Shown here: positions 16,955 to 23,680 of the stretch, piece after piece | How positions within the stretch are numbered: position 1 is the stretch's first letter | Layout: the number at the start of each line of letters is the position of its first letter | NCBI GenBank assembly: GCA_945870475.1 | Contig: CAMBSR010000003.1 | Location: 1-27,962 of the forward strand | Origin: Phycisphaera mikurensis NBRC 102666 | Lineage (GTDB): Bacteria; Planctomycetota; Phycisphaerae; Phycisphaerales; SM1A02 | Length of the DNA stretch: 27,962 nucleotides | Direction of reading: 5' to 3' | Program-made: the position numbers and the translations under genes | Notes under the pieces: model-generated | Database searches by the model: none | What the model was told of the DNA's origin: nothing | Seen by the model: the letters and a program-made list of their open reading frames with translations, nothing else

Positions 16955-18102
16955 CGAAGCTCTCCGATGGGGACGGTGCTCGGCGCGCCAAATGCGCGTG
17001 CCACGCGTGCGGAGGCACCGGGAAGTGCCTGGATGACGCGCACGCACGCCTTCACGGCGAGCGGGCTGCGCAGCAGCTGGGCGGTGAGCAGGCAGCGCAG
17101 CCGAGCGCCGCGCACGATGCCGCGGCAGATCGGGTCCCACTCGCCTTCGGCGGCTGCACCCGAGAGGACGCGCACCGCGTGATCGCCGGCGGCGCATCCG
17201 GTGCCGAGTGCCCAGCCCATGCCCTCGCCCGTGAACGGTTCCGCGTAGCCCGCGGCATCGCCCGCCACCAGGATTCCCGGTGCGGAGAGCCGACTGCGCG
17301 AGCGCGTGAGGGTCGGGGTGCCCTGCCACGCGGCGTCCATCACAGCGCGCTCGTCGGTCACGGCGTCGCCGAGCATGGCGCGCATCGGTTCGGCCACGCC
17401 ACGCGCTGCACGGAGGAATGCCGGCCGTACCGCGGCCGCGATGTCCACGCGGCCATCGGGAAGCCGAACCACGCCCACGTAGCCCTCGCGACACACGCGC
17501 ATGCGAACCTGCCCCGGCGCCACGCGCACGGCGCCGGCGGGCGCGATGGCGCCGACACCGATCAGGCTGCGCTCCGAGGATTTCCATGCGAAGTCGCCGC
17601 GCCGCGCCAGCGAACTCCCGTGCAGGCCGTCCGCCGCGACAACGATGCGCGCGCGCACGTGCCGCACGCCGCCCTCGTGCCGGAGCTCCACCCGTCCGGA
17701 ACCGTCCACCGAGGCGGACACGGGGCACGCAACCAGCGCACCTGCCGCCGACACCGCGGCAAGGAGCCGCACATCGAGCGCCCCGCGCGCGATCGCCACC
17801 GAACCCGGGCGCCGGACCACGGCCGCGCCGTGCTCGGCCTCGAGGAGCACTTCCTCCAACGGGCTCGCATCAGACAGCAGCCCGCCAAGACCGCACCGCG
17901 AGAGCACCGCGATGCCGGCCGGGGCAAGACAGCATCCGCACACCTTCTCGCGCGGATGCGCCGTCCGGTCGAACACGATCGTGCGGAAGCCCGCGGACGC
18001 CAGGCGAAGCGCAGCCATGCCGCCCGCAAGGCCGCCGCCGATCACCACGGCATCGACCTCCGCGGGAATGGAATCGAAGGAAAGGAGCGGCAGCGCGCTC
18101 AC
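16951..18102 (-). CDS. FAD-dependent oxidoreductase, geranylgeranyl-reductase-like
   Basis: A 383-residue flavoprotein of the group that includes geranylgeranyl reductases and aromatic hydroxylases. Seen: the FAD dinucleotide fold VVIGGGLAGGMAALRLA (19-35), HPREKVCGCCLAPAG (49-63) as in geranylgeranyl reductases, AADGLHGSSLARR (157-168) and GDAAGYAEPFTGEGMGWALGTG (281-302). It may hydroxylate or reduce the product of the neighbouring polyketide synthase; this follows from operon context, not from substrate residues. The start is a GTG at 18102 that overlaps the stop of the methyltransferase gene (GTGA). The stop overlaps the TTG start of the polyketide synthase (TTGA). Both overlaps argue for translational coupling. 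Confidence 0.9.
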   Translation of the reverse strand: MSALPLLSFDSIPAEVDAVVIGGGLAGGMAALRLASAGFRTIVFDRTAHPREKVCGCCLAPAGIAVLSRCGLGGLLSDASPLEEVLLEAEHGAAVVRRPGSVAIARGALDVRLLAAVSAAGALVACPVSASVDGSGRVELRHEGGVRHVRARIVVAADGLHGSSLARRGDFAWKSSERSLIGVGAIAPAGAVRVAPGQVRMRVCREGYVGVVRLPDGRVDIAAAVRPAFLRAARGVAEPMRAMLGDAVTDERAVMDAAWQGTPTLTRSRSRLSAPGILVAGDAAGYAEPFTGEGMGWALGTGCAAGDHAVRVLSGAAAEGEWDPICRGIVRGARLRCLLTAQLLRSPLAVKACVRVIQALPGASARVARAFGAPSTVPIGELR

Positions 18103-18830
18103 CGTGCACCGCCACTTCCCGTGCGGTTCCACCAGAGCCGCCAGCGCTCGGGCCACGCACGCGTGATCGTGCATCCGTCCATCCCCGCGTCGCGGGCAAG
18201 CGATTCGACCTCGGTTCGCGCATGCGCCGCCCGCACGCTTGCCGCGGCATCGAAATGCACCACGGGCGAACGCGAAAGCACGTGCGCGCCGAGCGTCGCA
18301 AGCCCGAGCCCGAGCCACGTTCGGTCGAGGTCCGCCACACCGACGGCCACGCCGGCCGCATCGCGCATCGAGCGCAGGATGCGCACGGCGTCGTGCGGAT
18401 CGAAGTGATGGAGGAACAGGCTGCTGATGACCACGTCGCACCCCGCGGGGAGCGGCGCCGCAAGCACATCGACGCATGCAGTGCGTACGTGCATGCCCGA
18501 GTCCCTCGCCCGTTCCTCGGCGCGCGCGAGCGCATGCGGGCTGCGGTCGCACAACGTCCATTCGATGCGGATGCCCGCCGCCCGTGCGCGGGTGTCGAGC
18601 GCGGCGGGGACGTCTCCCGACCCGGTGGCCACGTCCATGACGCGGAGCACGCGCCCGTTCCCCGATGCGGACACGCCACGGATCCCCGGCCACAGGATGG
18701 CATCGCTCCGCGAAGCGCGGTTGAGCCGTGCCAATCCGCGGAGCGCGGCATCGTGCTCCCTCGGGGCGATGCCCTCGTCGTCCATCAGCTCAGGCACTCG
18801 CCGGCGAGGGAGGATGAAGGCCGGCTGCAT
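18099..18830 (-). CDS. Class I SAM-dependent methyltransferase
   Basis: A 243-residue methyltransferase of the Rossmann type. Motif I is VMDVATGSGDVP (64-75), an acidic residue follows in TLCDRSP, and CDVVISSLFLHHFD (131-144) is the motif IV region. The N-terminal RRRVPELMDDEG followed by a helix reading AALRGLARLN is common in methyltransferases found beside type III polyketide synthases. It probably O- or C-methylates the ring made by the synthase two genes downstream. I place the start at the ATG at 18830 because the protein then begins just before the RRRVPELMDD segment, and a CATACT hexamer lies 6 nt upstream; a GTG/ATG further out at 18923 would overlap the divergent gene's upstream region. 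The stop overlaps the next gene by 4 nt. Confidence 0.87.
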   Translation of the reverse strand: MQPAFILPRRRVPELMDDEGIAPREHDAALRGLARLNRASRSDAILWPGIRGVSASGNGRVLRVMDVATGSGDVPAALDTRARAAGIRIEWTLCDRSPHALARAEERARDSGMHVRTACVDVLAAPLPAGCDVVISSLFLHHFDPHDAVRILRSMRDAAGVAVGVADLDRTWLGLGLATLGAHVLSRSPVVHFDAAASVRAAHARTEVESLARDAGMDGCTITRAWPERWRLWWNRTGSGGAR

Positions 18831-18836
18831 ATGCCA

Positions 18837-18842
18837 AGTATG
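18837..18842 (-). promoter_or_regulatory. -10-like hexamer CATACT for the polyketide operon
   Basis: CATACT on the minus strand, 6 nt before the ATG at 18830, with no Shine-Dalgarno sequence. It faces the TACAGT hexamer at 18937 on the other strand across a divergent gap. Confidence 0.3.
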
Positions 18843-18936
18843 ACCACCACGCCACCGCCACGCAACGAGCACTTCGACGAATCCCGCGGCGTCTCCGTGG
18901 CTCGCAGGCCCACCCGTGGGCATCGGCCGGCGCGGC

Positions 18937-18942
18937 TACAGT
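18937..18942 (+). promoter_or_regulatory. -10-like hexamer TACAGT, leaderless start
   Basis: TACAGT lies 6 nt before the GTG at 18949. It supports that start over the earlier in-frame GTG at 18916, which lies upstream of it. Confidence 0.35.
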
Positions 18943-18948
18943 GACGCC

Positions 18949-20466
18949 GTGGGAAGCGTCCTCCTCCTCTTCCTCTCGAGCGCCCTGCTGGTGCTCCTCT
19001 TTGCCGCACTCGGCGTGGGTGCCACGTGGTGGGCGCTCTTCGGCGACAAGGCCCGCAACCGCCGCTGCCCGCGCTGCCTGCACGACCTCTCGGGCACGCC
19101 CGGAATGACCTGCGGCGAATGCGGATTCGAGGCGCGCACCGAGGCCGACCTGCACCGGACGCGCCGTCGCTGGGGGATGGCCGCGCTCTCGTTGGCGGCG
19201 ATCCTGGCCGTGACGGGCTGGGCGCGGCTGGAGATGCTCAATGCGTCCTGGGTGGGACAGGTGCCGGACGCCGTGCTGGTGCAGCTGCCGCGCGTCCTGC
19301 CGAGAGACGCCGTCCCCCAATGGGCATGGGACGAACTCACCGATCGCATGGCTGCGGATGCGCTCGGGAGCAGCCACGTGCTGGACCTGGTCCGCGCCGT
19401 CGATCCCGGCACGCAGCGCATCGGCGATCCCGACGATCTGGCGGTGCGCGCACTGGCAATGGCCACGTGGAACCAGCCCGGCGAATTGCGTCCGCGTGCC
19501 GATGAACCACGCTCGGCGGCGGATGCGCGCACCCGCGAGCGCACATCGTTCGAATCCGAACGCGAGCGGCTCCTCGCTGCCGCCCTGCCCTGGTTCGAGG
19601 TGCTCCCGCCAGTGCAGTGGGAACCGGGCACGCCGCCCGTGGCCCGCGTGCGCGGCACGGTCTGGGGCCAGGACACCGAATGGCGCATGCGCGTCGATGA
19701 TGGGCGCTCGCCATGGCTCGTGGGCGATGGCATGTCCACGATGCGCATGCAGCCCGCCTTCGGCGCGCTGCAGCTGCCGCGTGCCAATGCCGACGGCCGC
19801 GTGCATGCACGCCTCGTCACCGAATACCGCCGCCGCCCGACGCCCGATGCGCCGTGGCAACCATGGACACCGGATGCGCCGATCGTCATCGATGCCGCCG
19901 TGGGCACGATCGCGCCGGGAGGCATCGTGGCCGCAGACGACGCCCCGCTCGAAATCGCCGTACGCGAGGCGTTCGATTACCCCGTCTCGATCTGGTCCGA
20001 CGAGGACCGCCCCGCGGGCATCCGCTTCAACACGCGGCCATTCGCGGGCGCGGCATTCGCCGATCTCCTGGTGGGCGTCACCGTGGAGCTCCGCGAGGAC
20101 GGCGTGGTGCGACGCCGCTCCCGGCTCTGGTGGCCCGGCGGGACCCAGCAACGCACCGGGTGGGAAGTGGAGTCCGAGGACCTGGACGCGCTGCGCAGGC
20201 TCCGGGCGCGCACCGCCGAGCCGGCATCGCTGCAGAGTCACCCGGACGGCGGCCAGCTGGTGCCCGGCTGGACGCTGCGCGTCACCGGCGACCGAACCAC
20301 CGCCCTGCGAGCCCTCGACGCCCTGCGCACGGACGGCGGAACCACGCGATTCTGGGCGGGCTCACTCGAGTTCCCCCTGCGCGTCGGCGAGCGCGCGGCA
20401 CGCGCGCCCAAGCGGTCGTTCCGGACCGAGCCGCTGGCACGTGACGACGCCGTGACGGCGCCCTGA
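18949..20466 (+). CDS. Zinc-ribbon transmembrane protein, unknown function
   Basis: A 505-residue membrane protein. A first hydrophobic helix (about 3-30) is followed by a zinc ribbon CPRCLHDLSGTPGMTCGECGF with Cys40, Cys43, Cys55 and Cys58, then a second helix (about 76-96) and a soluble domain of about 400 residues rich in Trp, Arg and Asp, without a motif I recognise. Proteins with one helix, a CPxC/CxEC ribbon and a second helix are frequent in planctomycetes. The ribbon would lie in the cytoplasm and the large domain in the periplasm if the topology is N-out; this is not certain. The start is chosen at the GTG at 18949 from the upstream TACAGT and because the protein then begins directly with the helix. 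It is divergent from the polyketide operon. Confidence 0.78.
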   Translation: MGSVLLLFLSSALLVLLFAALGVGATWWALFGDKARNRRCPRCLHDLSGTPGMTCGECGFEARTEADLHRTRRRWGMAALSLAAILAVTGWARLEMLNASWVGQVPDAVLVQLPRVLPRDAVPQWAWDELTDRMAADALGSSHVLDLVRAVDPGTQRIGDPDDLAVRALAMATWNQPGELRPRADEPRSAADARTRERTSFESERERLLAAALPWFEVLPPVQWEPGTPPVARVRGTVWGQDTEWRMRVDDGRSPWLVGDGMSTMRMQPAFGALQLPRANADGRVHARLVTEYRRRPTPDAPWQPWTPDAPIVIDAAVGTIAPGGIVAADDAPLEIAVREAFDYPVSIWSDEDRPAGIRFNTRPFAGAAFADLLVGVTVELREDGVVRRRSRLWWPGGTQQRTGWEVESEDLDALRRLRARTAEPASLQSHPDGGQLVPGWTLRVTGDRTTALRALDALRTDGGTTRFWAGSLEFPLRVGERAARAPKRSFRTEPLARDDAVTAP

Positions 20467-20610
20467 CGGGGCCGCGACGGCGCCCGGCTGTTACAGGACG
20501 GAATTTTCCCAAATTCGCAGGGAGCGGTGATCCCAGTCCACGGCGTCCTGCGCCTCCATGGTCGGAGCGTGGGATTTCCCTTCCGCCGAGTAGTGAGGCA
20601 TTTCGTCCCC

Positions 20611-21093
20611 ATGGACCGACAGTTCCCGTCTTCCGTCGGCCCGCCCGGCACCCTCTGCGTTGCCCCGCGCACTGCGCGGCGCACGGAGCGCCCTGCACAC
20701 GCGGTCGTGGAGCACGCTCTGGCCCGCTGCGGCCGCGCTGAGCATGAGTGGCTGAACCCAGACGTCGACAGCGGCAGTGCGTTCGAGATGGGAACCGCCC
20801 GAGTCCTGGTCCTCCCGGACCGCTGCATGGCGTCCACGGACGACCGCGCCCTGGAACTCGAGATCGAGATCGCCGTCGGCCGCGAGGCCTTGGTGGTGGA
20901 CCTCCTCTACCGACTCCCCGGCGGAAGCTGGCTGAACGTGGAGGACTCCTGGGACTGGCCGCTGCACGATGCCGAAGGCGACGATCGCGAGCAGCGCACC
21001 CGGATCACCCTCGACAAGGGCCGTGCCCGCGTGACGGTCCGGCTCGAAGCCGGCGCCCGCCTCTGCGTCCGGCTCGTCAAGGAGCAGGCGTAA
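20611..21093 (+). CDS. Small hypothetical protein
   Basis: A 160-residue soluble protein I do not recognise. The first 45 residues are basic and low in information; the rest has alternating strands: ARVLVLPDR, LELEIEIAVGREALVVDLLYRL, SWLNVEDSWDWPLHD, TRITLDKGRARVTVRLEAGARLCVRLVKE. This looks like a compact beta-sandwich, but no family is named. The frame is supported by codon pattern and by this periodicity. The start is uncertain: the frame opens with a GTG at 20527 (a GGAG only 2 nt before it is too close), and I prefer the ATG at 20611, although no good ribosome-binding site or TANNNT hexamer is placed for either. A GC-rich hairpin lies just after the stop. Confidence 0.5.
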   Translation: MDRQFPSSVGPPGTLCVAPRTARRTERPAHAVVEHALARCGRAEHEWLNPDVDSGSAFEMGTARVLVLPDRCMASTDDRALELEIEIAVGREALVVDLLYRLPGGSWLNVEDSWDWPLHDAEGDDREQRTRITLDKGRARVTVRLEAGARLCVRLVKEQA

Positions 21094-21095
21094 GG

Positions 21096-21116
21096 GCGCG
21101 GGCATCCGGCCCGCGC
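21096..21116 (+). terminator. GC-rich hairpin after the small hypothetical gene
   Basis: Perfect 8-bp stem GCGCGGGC/GCCCGCGC with a 5-nt loop, starting 2 nt after the TAA. There is no T-tract after it, so intrinsic termination is only possible, not shown. Confidence 0.4.
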
Positions 21117-21133
21117 ACCGTTGCGCACGCGAC

Positions 21134-21208
21134 CACATCCGAATTCAGCGGGACGCGCTTCAGCGGGGCCCGATTCAGCGGGGCCCGATTCAGCCAGACC
21201 CGATTCAG
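21134..21208. repeat. 15-bp tandem repeat, five units
   Basis: Five head-to-tail 15-bp units end in TTCAG (21134-21148, 21149-21163, 21164-21178, 21179-21193, 21194-21208). The third and fourth are identical (CGGGGCCCGATTCAG); the others vary in the first part. The repeat lies between convergent genes and its last unit contains the stop of the kinase gene. On the minus strand each unit carries TGA in the kinase frame; on the plus strand the units would spell FSGAR/FSQTR pentapeptides. Confidence 0.9.
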
Positions 21209-22329
21209 CCAGACTTGGCGCGACCGCGCGCGAACGACCCCGCCAGCGCCCGGAGCGACTCAGCCATCTCGGCCGCGGTGCTGAAGCGACTCTCGGGGTC
21301 CTTGGCAAGCGCGCGCTCGAAGAACGCCACGGCCGGGTGACCCGCCTCGACGATTCCCAGCGCATCAATGCCGCGCACAGGCTCGGCAATGATCGAGCGG
21401 AGCATCTCCGCCGAGGTCTGGCCTTCCATGTCGTACGGCAATCGGTTCGCCAGCAGTTCGTACGCCACCACGCCGAGCTGGTAGAGGTCCGAGCGGTGGT
21501 CCGCGCGGCGCGAGTTGCCCGACGCCTGTTCCGGGCTCAGGTAGCTCATGGTGCCGACGATCTGCCCGGTGAGCGTGTGCTCCTGGCGCGAGTGCAGCTC
21601 GCCGTCAAGGACGCGCGCAGCGCCGAAGTCGATCAGGCGTGCACGGTGCCCACTCCCGACCAGGATGTTCGCGGGCTTGAGATCACGGTGGACGATGCCG
21701 AGGCCATGGGCGACCCCGAGCGCCTCGGCGACCGGGATCAGAATCTCGAGCCGGCGCTGTGCGGGTACGCGCTCCTCACGGCAGTGCTTGCGGATGTCCT
21801 TGCCGTCGACGTACTCCATGATGAGGTACGCGGAACCGTCCTCCAGCGTCCCCGCCGCGCGGAGCGCAACGAGGGCCGGGTGACGCAGGCGGGCAAGGAG
21901 GCGCCACTCGCGGCGGAAACGCGCAGCTGCGCTGCGGCCGGAAGTCGCCAGGTGCACGAGCTTGACGGCCACCAGCTGGTCGGTCTCGGACTCGCGGCAG
22001 AGGTGGACGACGCCGACGCCGCCACGGCCCAGTTCACGAATCGGCTCGTAGCCTGCCGGCAGCTTCAGCGTCGGCGCGACCGGCGCGACATCGACGCCGG
22101 CACAGTCCCATGCGGAAGCGGACTCCTCATCGGCGCGGATCAGCGACATCACCAGTTCAAGCAGCGAACCATCGCCGCCGCAGGAATCCTGGACAAAGAC
22201 AGGGCGCTCTTCCGGCGGCATGTCGCACGCGCACGTGAAGATGGCGCGCGCACGGCGCAGGCGGTGCGCCCGCGATGGGTCGCCGACTCGTACAGCTCCA
22301 ATGCGTGAATCAATACTTCCCTCGATCAT
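21205..22329 (-). CDS. Ser/Thr protein kinase
   Basis: A 374-residue Hanks-type kinase. All main elements are present: glycine loop GRGGVG (101-106), Lys123 (VAVKLV), Glu141 in the C helix, catalytic HRDLKPAN with Asp216, DFG with Asp235, and SPEQ (265-268). The first 90 residues hold an alpha-helical extension (PPEERPVFVQDSCGGDGSLLELV) that is common before planctomycete and acidobacterial kinases. There is no transmembrane helix and no sensor domain (PASTA, TPR, WD40) after the kinase fold; the protein ends about 30 residues past it. It is therefore probably cytoplasmic. It lies 74 bp downstream of the ECF sigma factor gene on the same strand and probably shares its transcript. A GGAAGG about 9 nt before the ATG supports the start. 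The 3' end lies in a tandem repeat with repeated stops. Confidence 0.93.
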   Translation of the reverse strand: MIEGSIDSRIGAVRVGDPSRAHRLRRARAIFTCACDMPPEERPVFVQDSCGGDGSLLELVMSLIRADEESASAWDCAGVDVAPVAPTLKLPAGYEPIRELGRGGVGVVHLCRESETDQLVAVKLVHLATSGRSAAARFRREWRLLARLRHPALVALRAAGTLEDGSAYLIMEYVDGKDIRKHCREERVPAQRRLEILIPVAEALGVAHGLGIVHRDLKPANILVGSGHRARLIDFGAARVLDGELHSRQEHTLTGQIVGTMSYLSPEQASGNSRRADHRSDLYQLGVVAYELLANRLPYDMEGQTSAEMLRSIIAEPVRGIDALGIVEAGHPAVAFFERALAKDPESRFSTAAEMAESLRALAGSFARGRAKSG

Positions 22330-22395
22330 TGCTCTTACCTTCCAGCCGCGAAGCTGGCCTTCGAAACGAATTTACAACCCCTAAACACCCGGAAC

Positions 22396-22412
22396 GCCGG
22401 CGCTCAGCCGGC
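22396..22412. other. Hairpin on the stop codon of the sigma factor gene
   Basis: Two copies of GCCGGC flank a 5-nt loop that contains the TGA stop of the sigma gene. It could slow transcription or lower kinase output between the two genes. No T-tract follows. Confidence 0.3.
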
Positions 22413-23033
22413 AACGCCCCCACGTTCGACATCCGCGCCATCTTCCATTTCCGAAAGCTCGATCCCGAGCTTCTGGGCCAGGAAGGCGCGTCCGAATCGC
22501 CAATCACGGTTGACCGTGGGCCGCGAGACTCCCATAGCCTCGGAGATCTCCGCCACGGTCATGCCTGCAAAGACCTTGCACTCCAGGACGCGCGCGGCGC
22601 GCTCGTCCATCTCAGCCAATTCGGTCAGTGCTTCGTCGATCGCAAAGACGTCCGACGGGTCGACGCCGTCGGCTGCAACGAACGCGAGTGCTGCATCGCC
22701 CATGCGCTTGGCGGCACCGCGCTTCGCGGCGCCGCGCGTACGGGCGTGATCAACGAGGACGCAACGCATGGCGTGCGCAGCGACCGCGAGCAGATTGCTC
22801 GCCGTGGCGAATTCGCCGGGATTGCGGTGTGCCAGGCGCACGAACGCCTCGCTGACGACGGCCGTGGGCTGCAGCGTGTGGCTGGCGCGCTCCTGGCGCA
22901 TCAGCACGTGAGCCATCGACCGGAGCTGTGGGTAGATGTCGCTGAATCCATCCGCGATGGACCGCAGACTTGATCCGCTGCGAGGGCGTACATCAACAAC
23001 CTTTTCCTCTGCCTGGACCGAAATAGAACTCAT
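22404..23033 (-). CDS. ECF-type sigma factor (sigma-70_X6 group)
   Basis: A 209-residue alternative RNA polymerase sigma factor. Region 2 spans about residues 30-105 (IYPQLRSMAHVLMRQERASHTLQPTAVV, LLAVAAHAMRCVLVDHARTRGAAKRG). Region 4 spans about 130-190 and has a helix-turn-helix MTVAEISEAMGVSRPTVNRDWRFGRAFL. The HTLQPTAVV and VDHARxRxAAKRG motifs match the TIGR02999 (sigma-70_X6) group, which is abundant in planctomycetes and acidobacteria and often lies beside Ser/Thr kinases. No anti-sigma factor is present; the downstream kinase may control activity instead. The ATG at 23033 is chosen over one at 23084 because a strong GGAGGAGGG lies about 7 nt before it. A short RGAAKRGAAKR duplication is visible. 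Confidence 0.93.
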   Translation of the reverse strand: MSSISVQAEEKVVDVRPRSGSSLRSIADGFSDIYPQLRSMAHVLMRQERASHTLQPTAVVSEAFVRLAHRNPGEFATASNLLAVAAHAMRCVLVDHARTRGAAKRGAAKRMGDAALAFVAADGVDPSDVFAIDEALTELAEMDERAARVLECKVFAGMTVAEISEAMGVSRPTVNRDWRFGRAFLAQKLGIELSEMEDGADVERGGVAG

Positions 23034-23056
23034 GGAGTTTCCCTCCTCCGGGACCG

Positions 23057-23084
23057 ACCTTATCCCCGATCCGCACCGAGTCAA
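23057..23084 (-). promoter_or_regulatory. Possible promoter of the sigma factor-kinase operon
   Basis: TTGACT (23079-23084, minus strand) and TAAGGT (23057-23062) are spaced by 16 bp, giving a leader of about 15-20 nt that contains the GGAGGAGGG ribosome-binding site. The -35 is good and the -10 is weak. Confidence 0.4.
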
Positions 23085-23252
23085 CCAATTGGAACGGTTT
23101 GGATTTCGTAAGTAGCCGAAGAGCCGCGGATAGCAGCAGCAGAATCATTCCGGAAGGCGACAGATTCCCTGGAATCGCCCCCGCCGCTGAATAACCAGGC
23201 GCGACGCACAAGTGCCTTCAAGGGCGGGACTTGCGATCGCCCTGAAACAGAC

Positions 23253-23292
23253 CGGCCGCCGTCCTGCGTTCCCTACGTCAGGACGGCGGCCG
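23253..23292. repeat. 14-bp perfect inverted repeat
   Basis: CGGCCGCCGTCCTG (23253-23266) and its exact reverse complement (23279-23292), loop 12 nt. No T-tract follows on either strand. Confidence 0.85.
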
Positions 23293-23493
23293 TCCCCGCA
23301 TGACCGAGTGTCAGGCATGGGGCTGCTGCGTGCGGAACACCGTTTGCTCACCTTTGAGGGGTTCCCTTTCCCCAAAGGCCAGTGCTCCGATCTCGTCGAC
23401 TTCGACGATGGAGGCGAACAAATCGGTCGCAACGGCTCACGTCTATCCAAAAATGCTTGCCCCCGACTGGACTCTCGGAGCCGCCTGCGCAAA

Positions 23494-23531
23494 ACGGCAA
23501 ACGCGCGCTCAAGGAAGCGCGCGTTTGCCGT
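23494..23531. terminator. 16-bp perfect hairpin, possible terminator
   Basis: ACGGCAAACGCGCGCT (23494-23509) and its exact reverse complement (23516-23531) flank a 6-nt loop CAAGGA. On the minus strand the stem is followed by TTT, so it would work best as a terminator for leftward transcripts, yet no leftward gene ends here. The hairpin itself is certain; its role is not. Confidence 0.5.
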
Positions 23532-23667
23532 GAGAAGAGGGGCAGCCTGAAGATCGGTCTGAGGTGCTGCCCTCCGGCCATGGAGGCGTCAGGCGTCCGC
23601 CGAGTGGATCACGGCAGCACGCGAAATCTGCAAATTCCCTTCCACTGCCCTTGGGCCAGCCCATCCG

Positions 23668-23673
23668 TACACT
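23668..23673 (+). promoter_or_regulatory. -10-like hexamer TACACT, leaderless start
   Basis: TACACT lies 7 nt before the ATG at 23681 with no Shine-Dalgarno sequence. It supports that ATG over earlier in-frame starts. Confidence 0.4.
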
Positions 23674-23680
23674 CGTCCCC

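Larger units (their letters stand above)
23085..23667. other. Non-coding gap of about 580 bp with several hairpins
   Basis: I see no credible gene here. Open frames on both strands are short, basic and low in complexity, and the longest cross the inverted repeats listed separately. Four hairpins occur: 23253-23292, 23352-23378 (CCTTT(GA)GGGG paired with CCCCAAAGG), 23494-23531 and 23540-23572 (GGGCAGC/GCTGCCC). The region separates the sigma factor promoter from the HIT gene promoter. Confidence 0.6.

Noticed and set aside
15890..17728. A 612-codon frame joining an N-terminal Arg-rich segment to the type III polyketide synthase
   Set aside because: The first 258 codons are an out-of-frame copy of the FAD oxidoreductase gene; the real start is the TTG at 16954.
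23145..23492. Small gene of about 115 codons on the minus strand
   Set aside because: The frame runs through the inverted repeats, has a basic low-complexity product and no ribosome-binding site or hexamer at its start.
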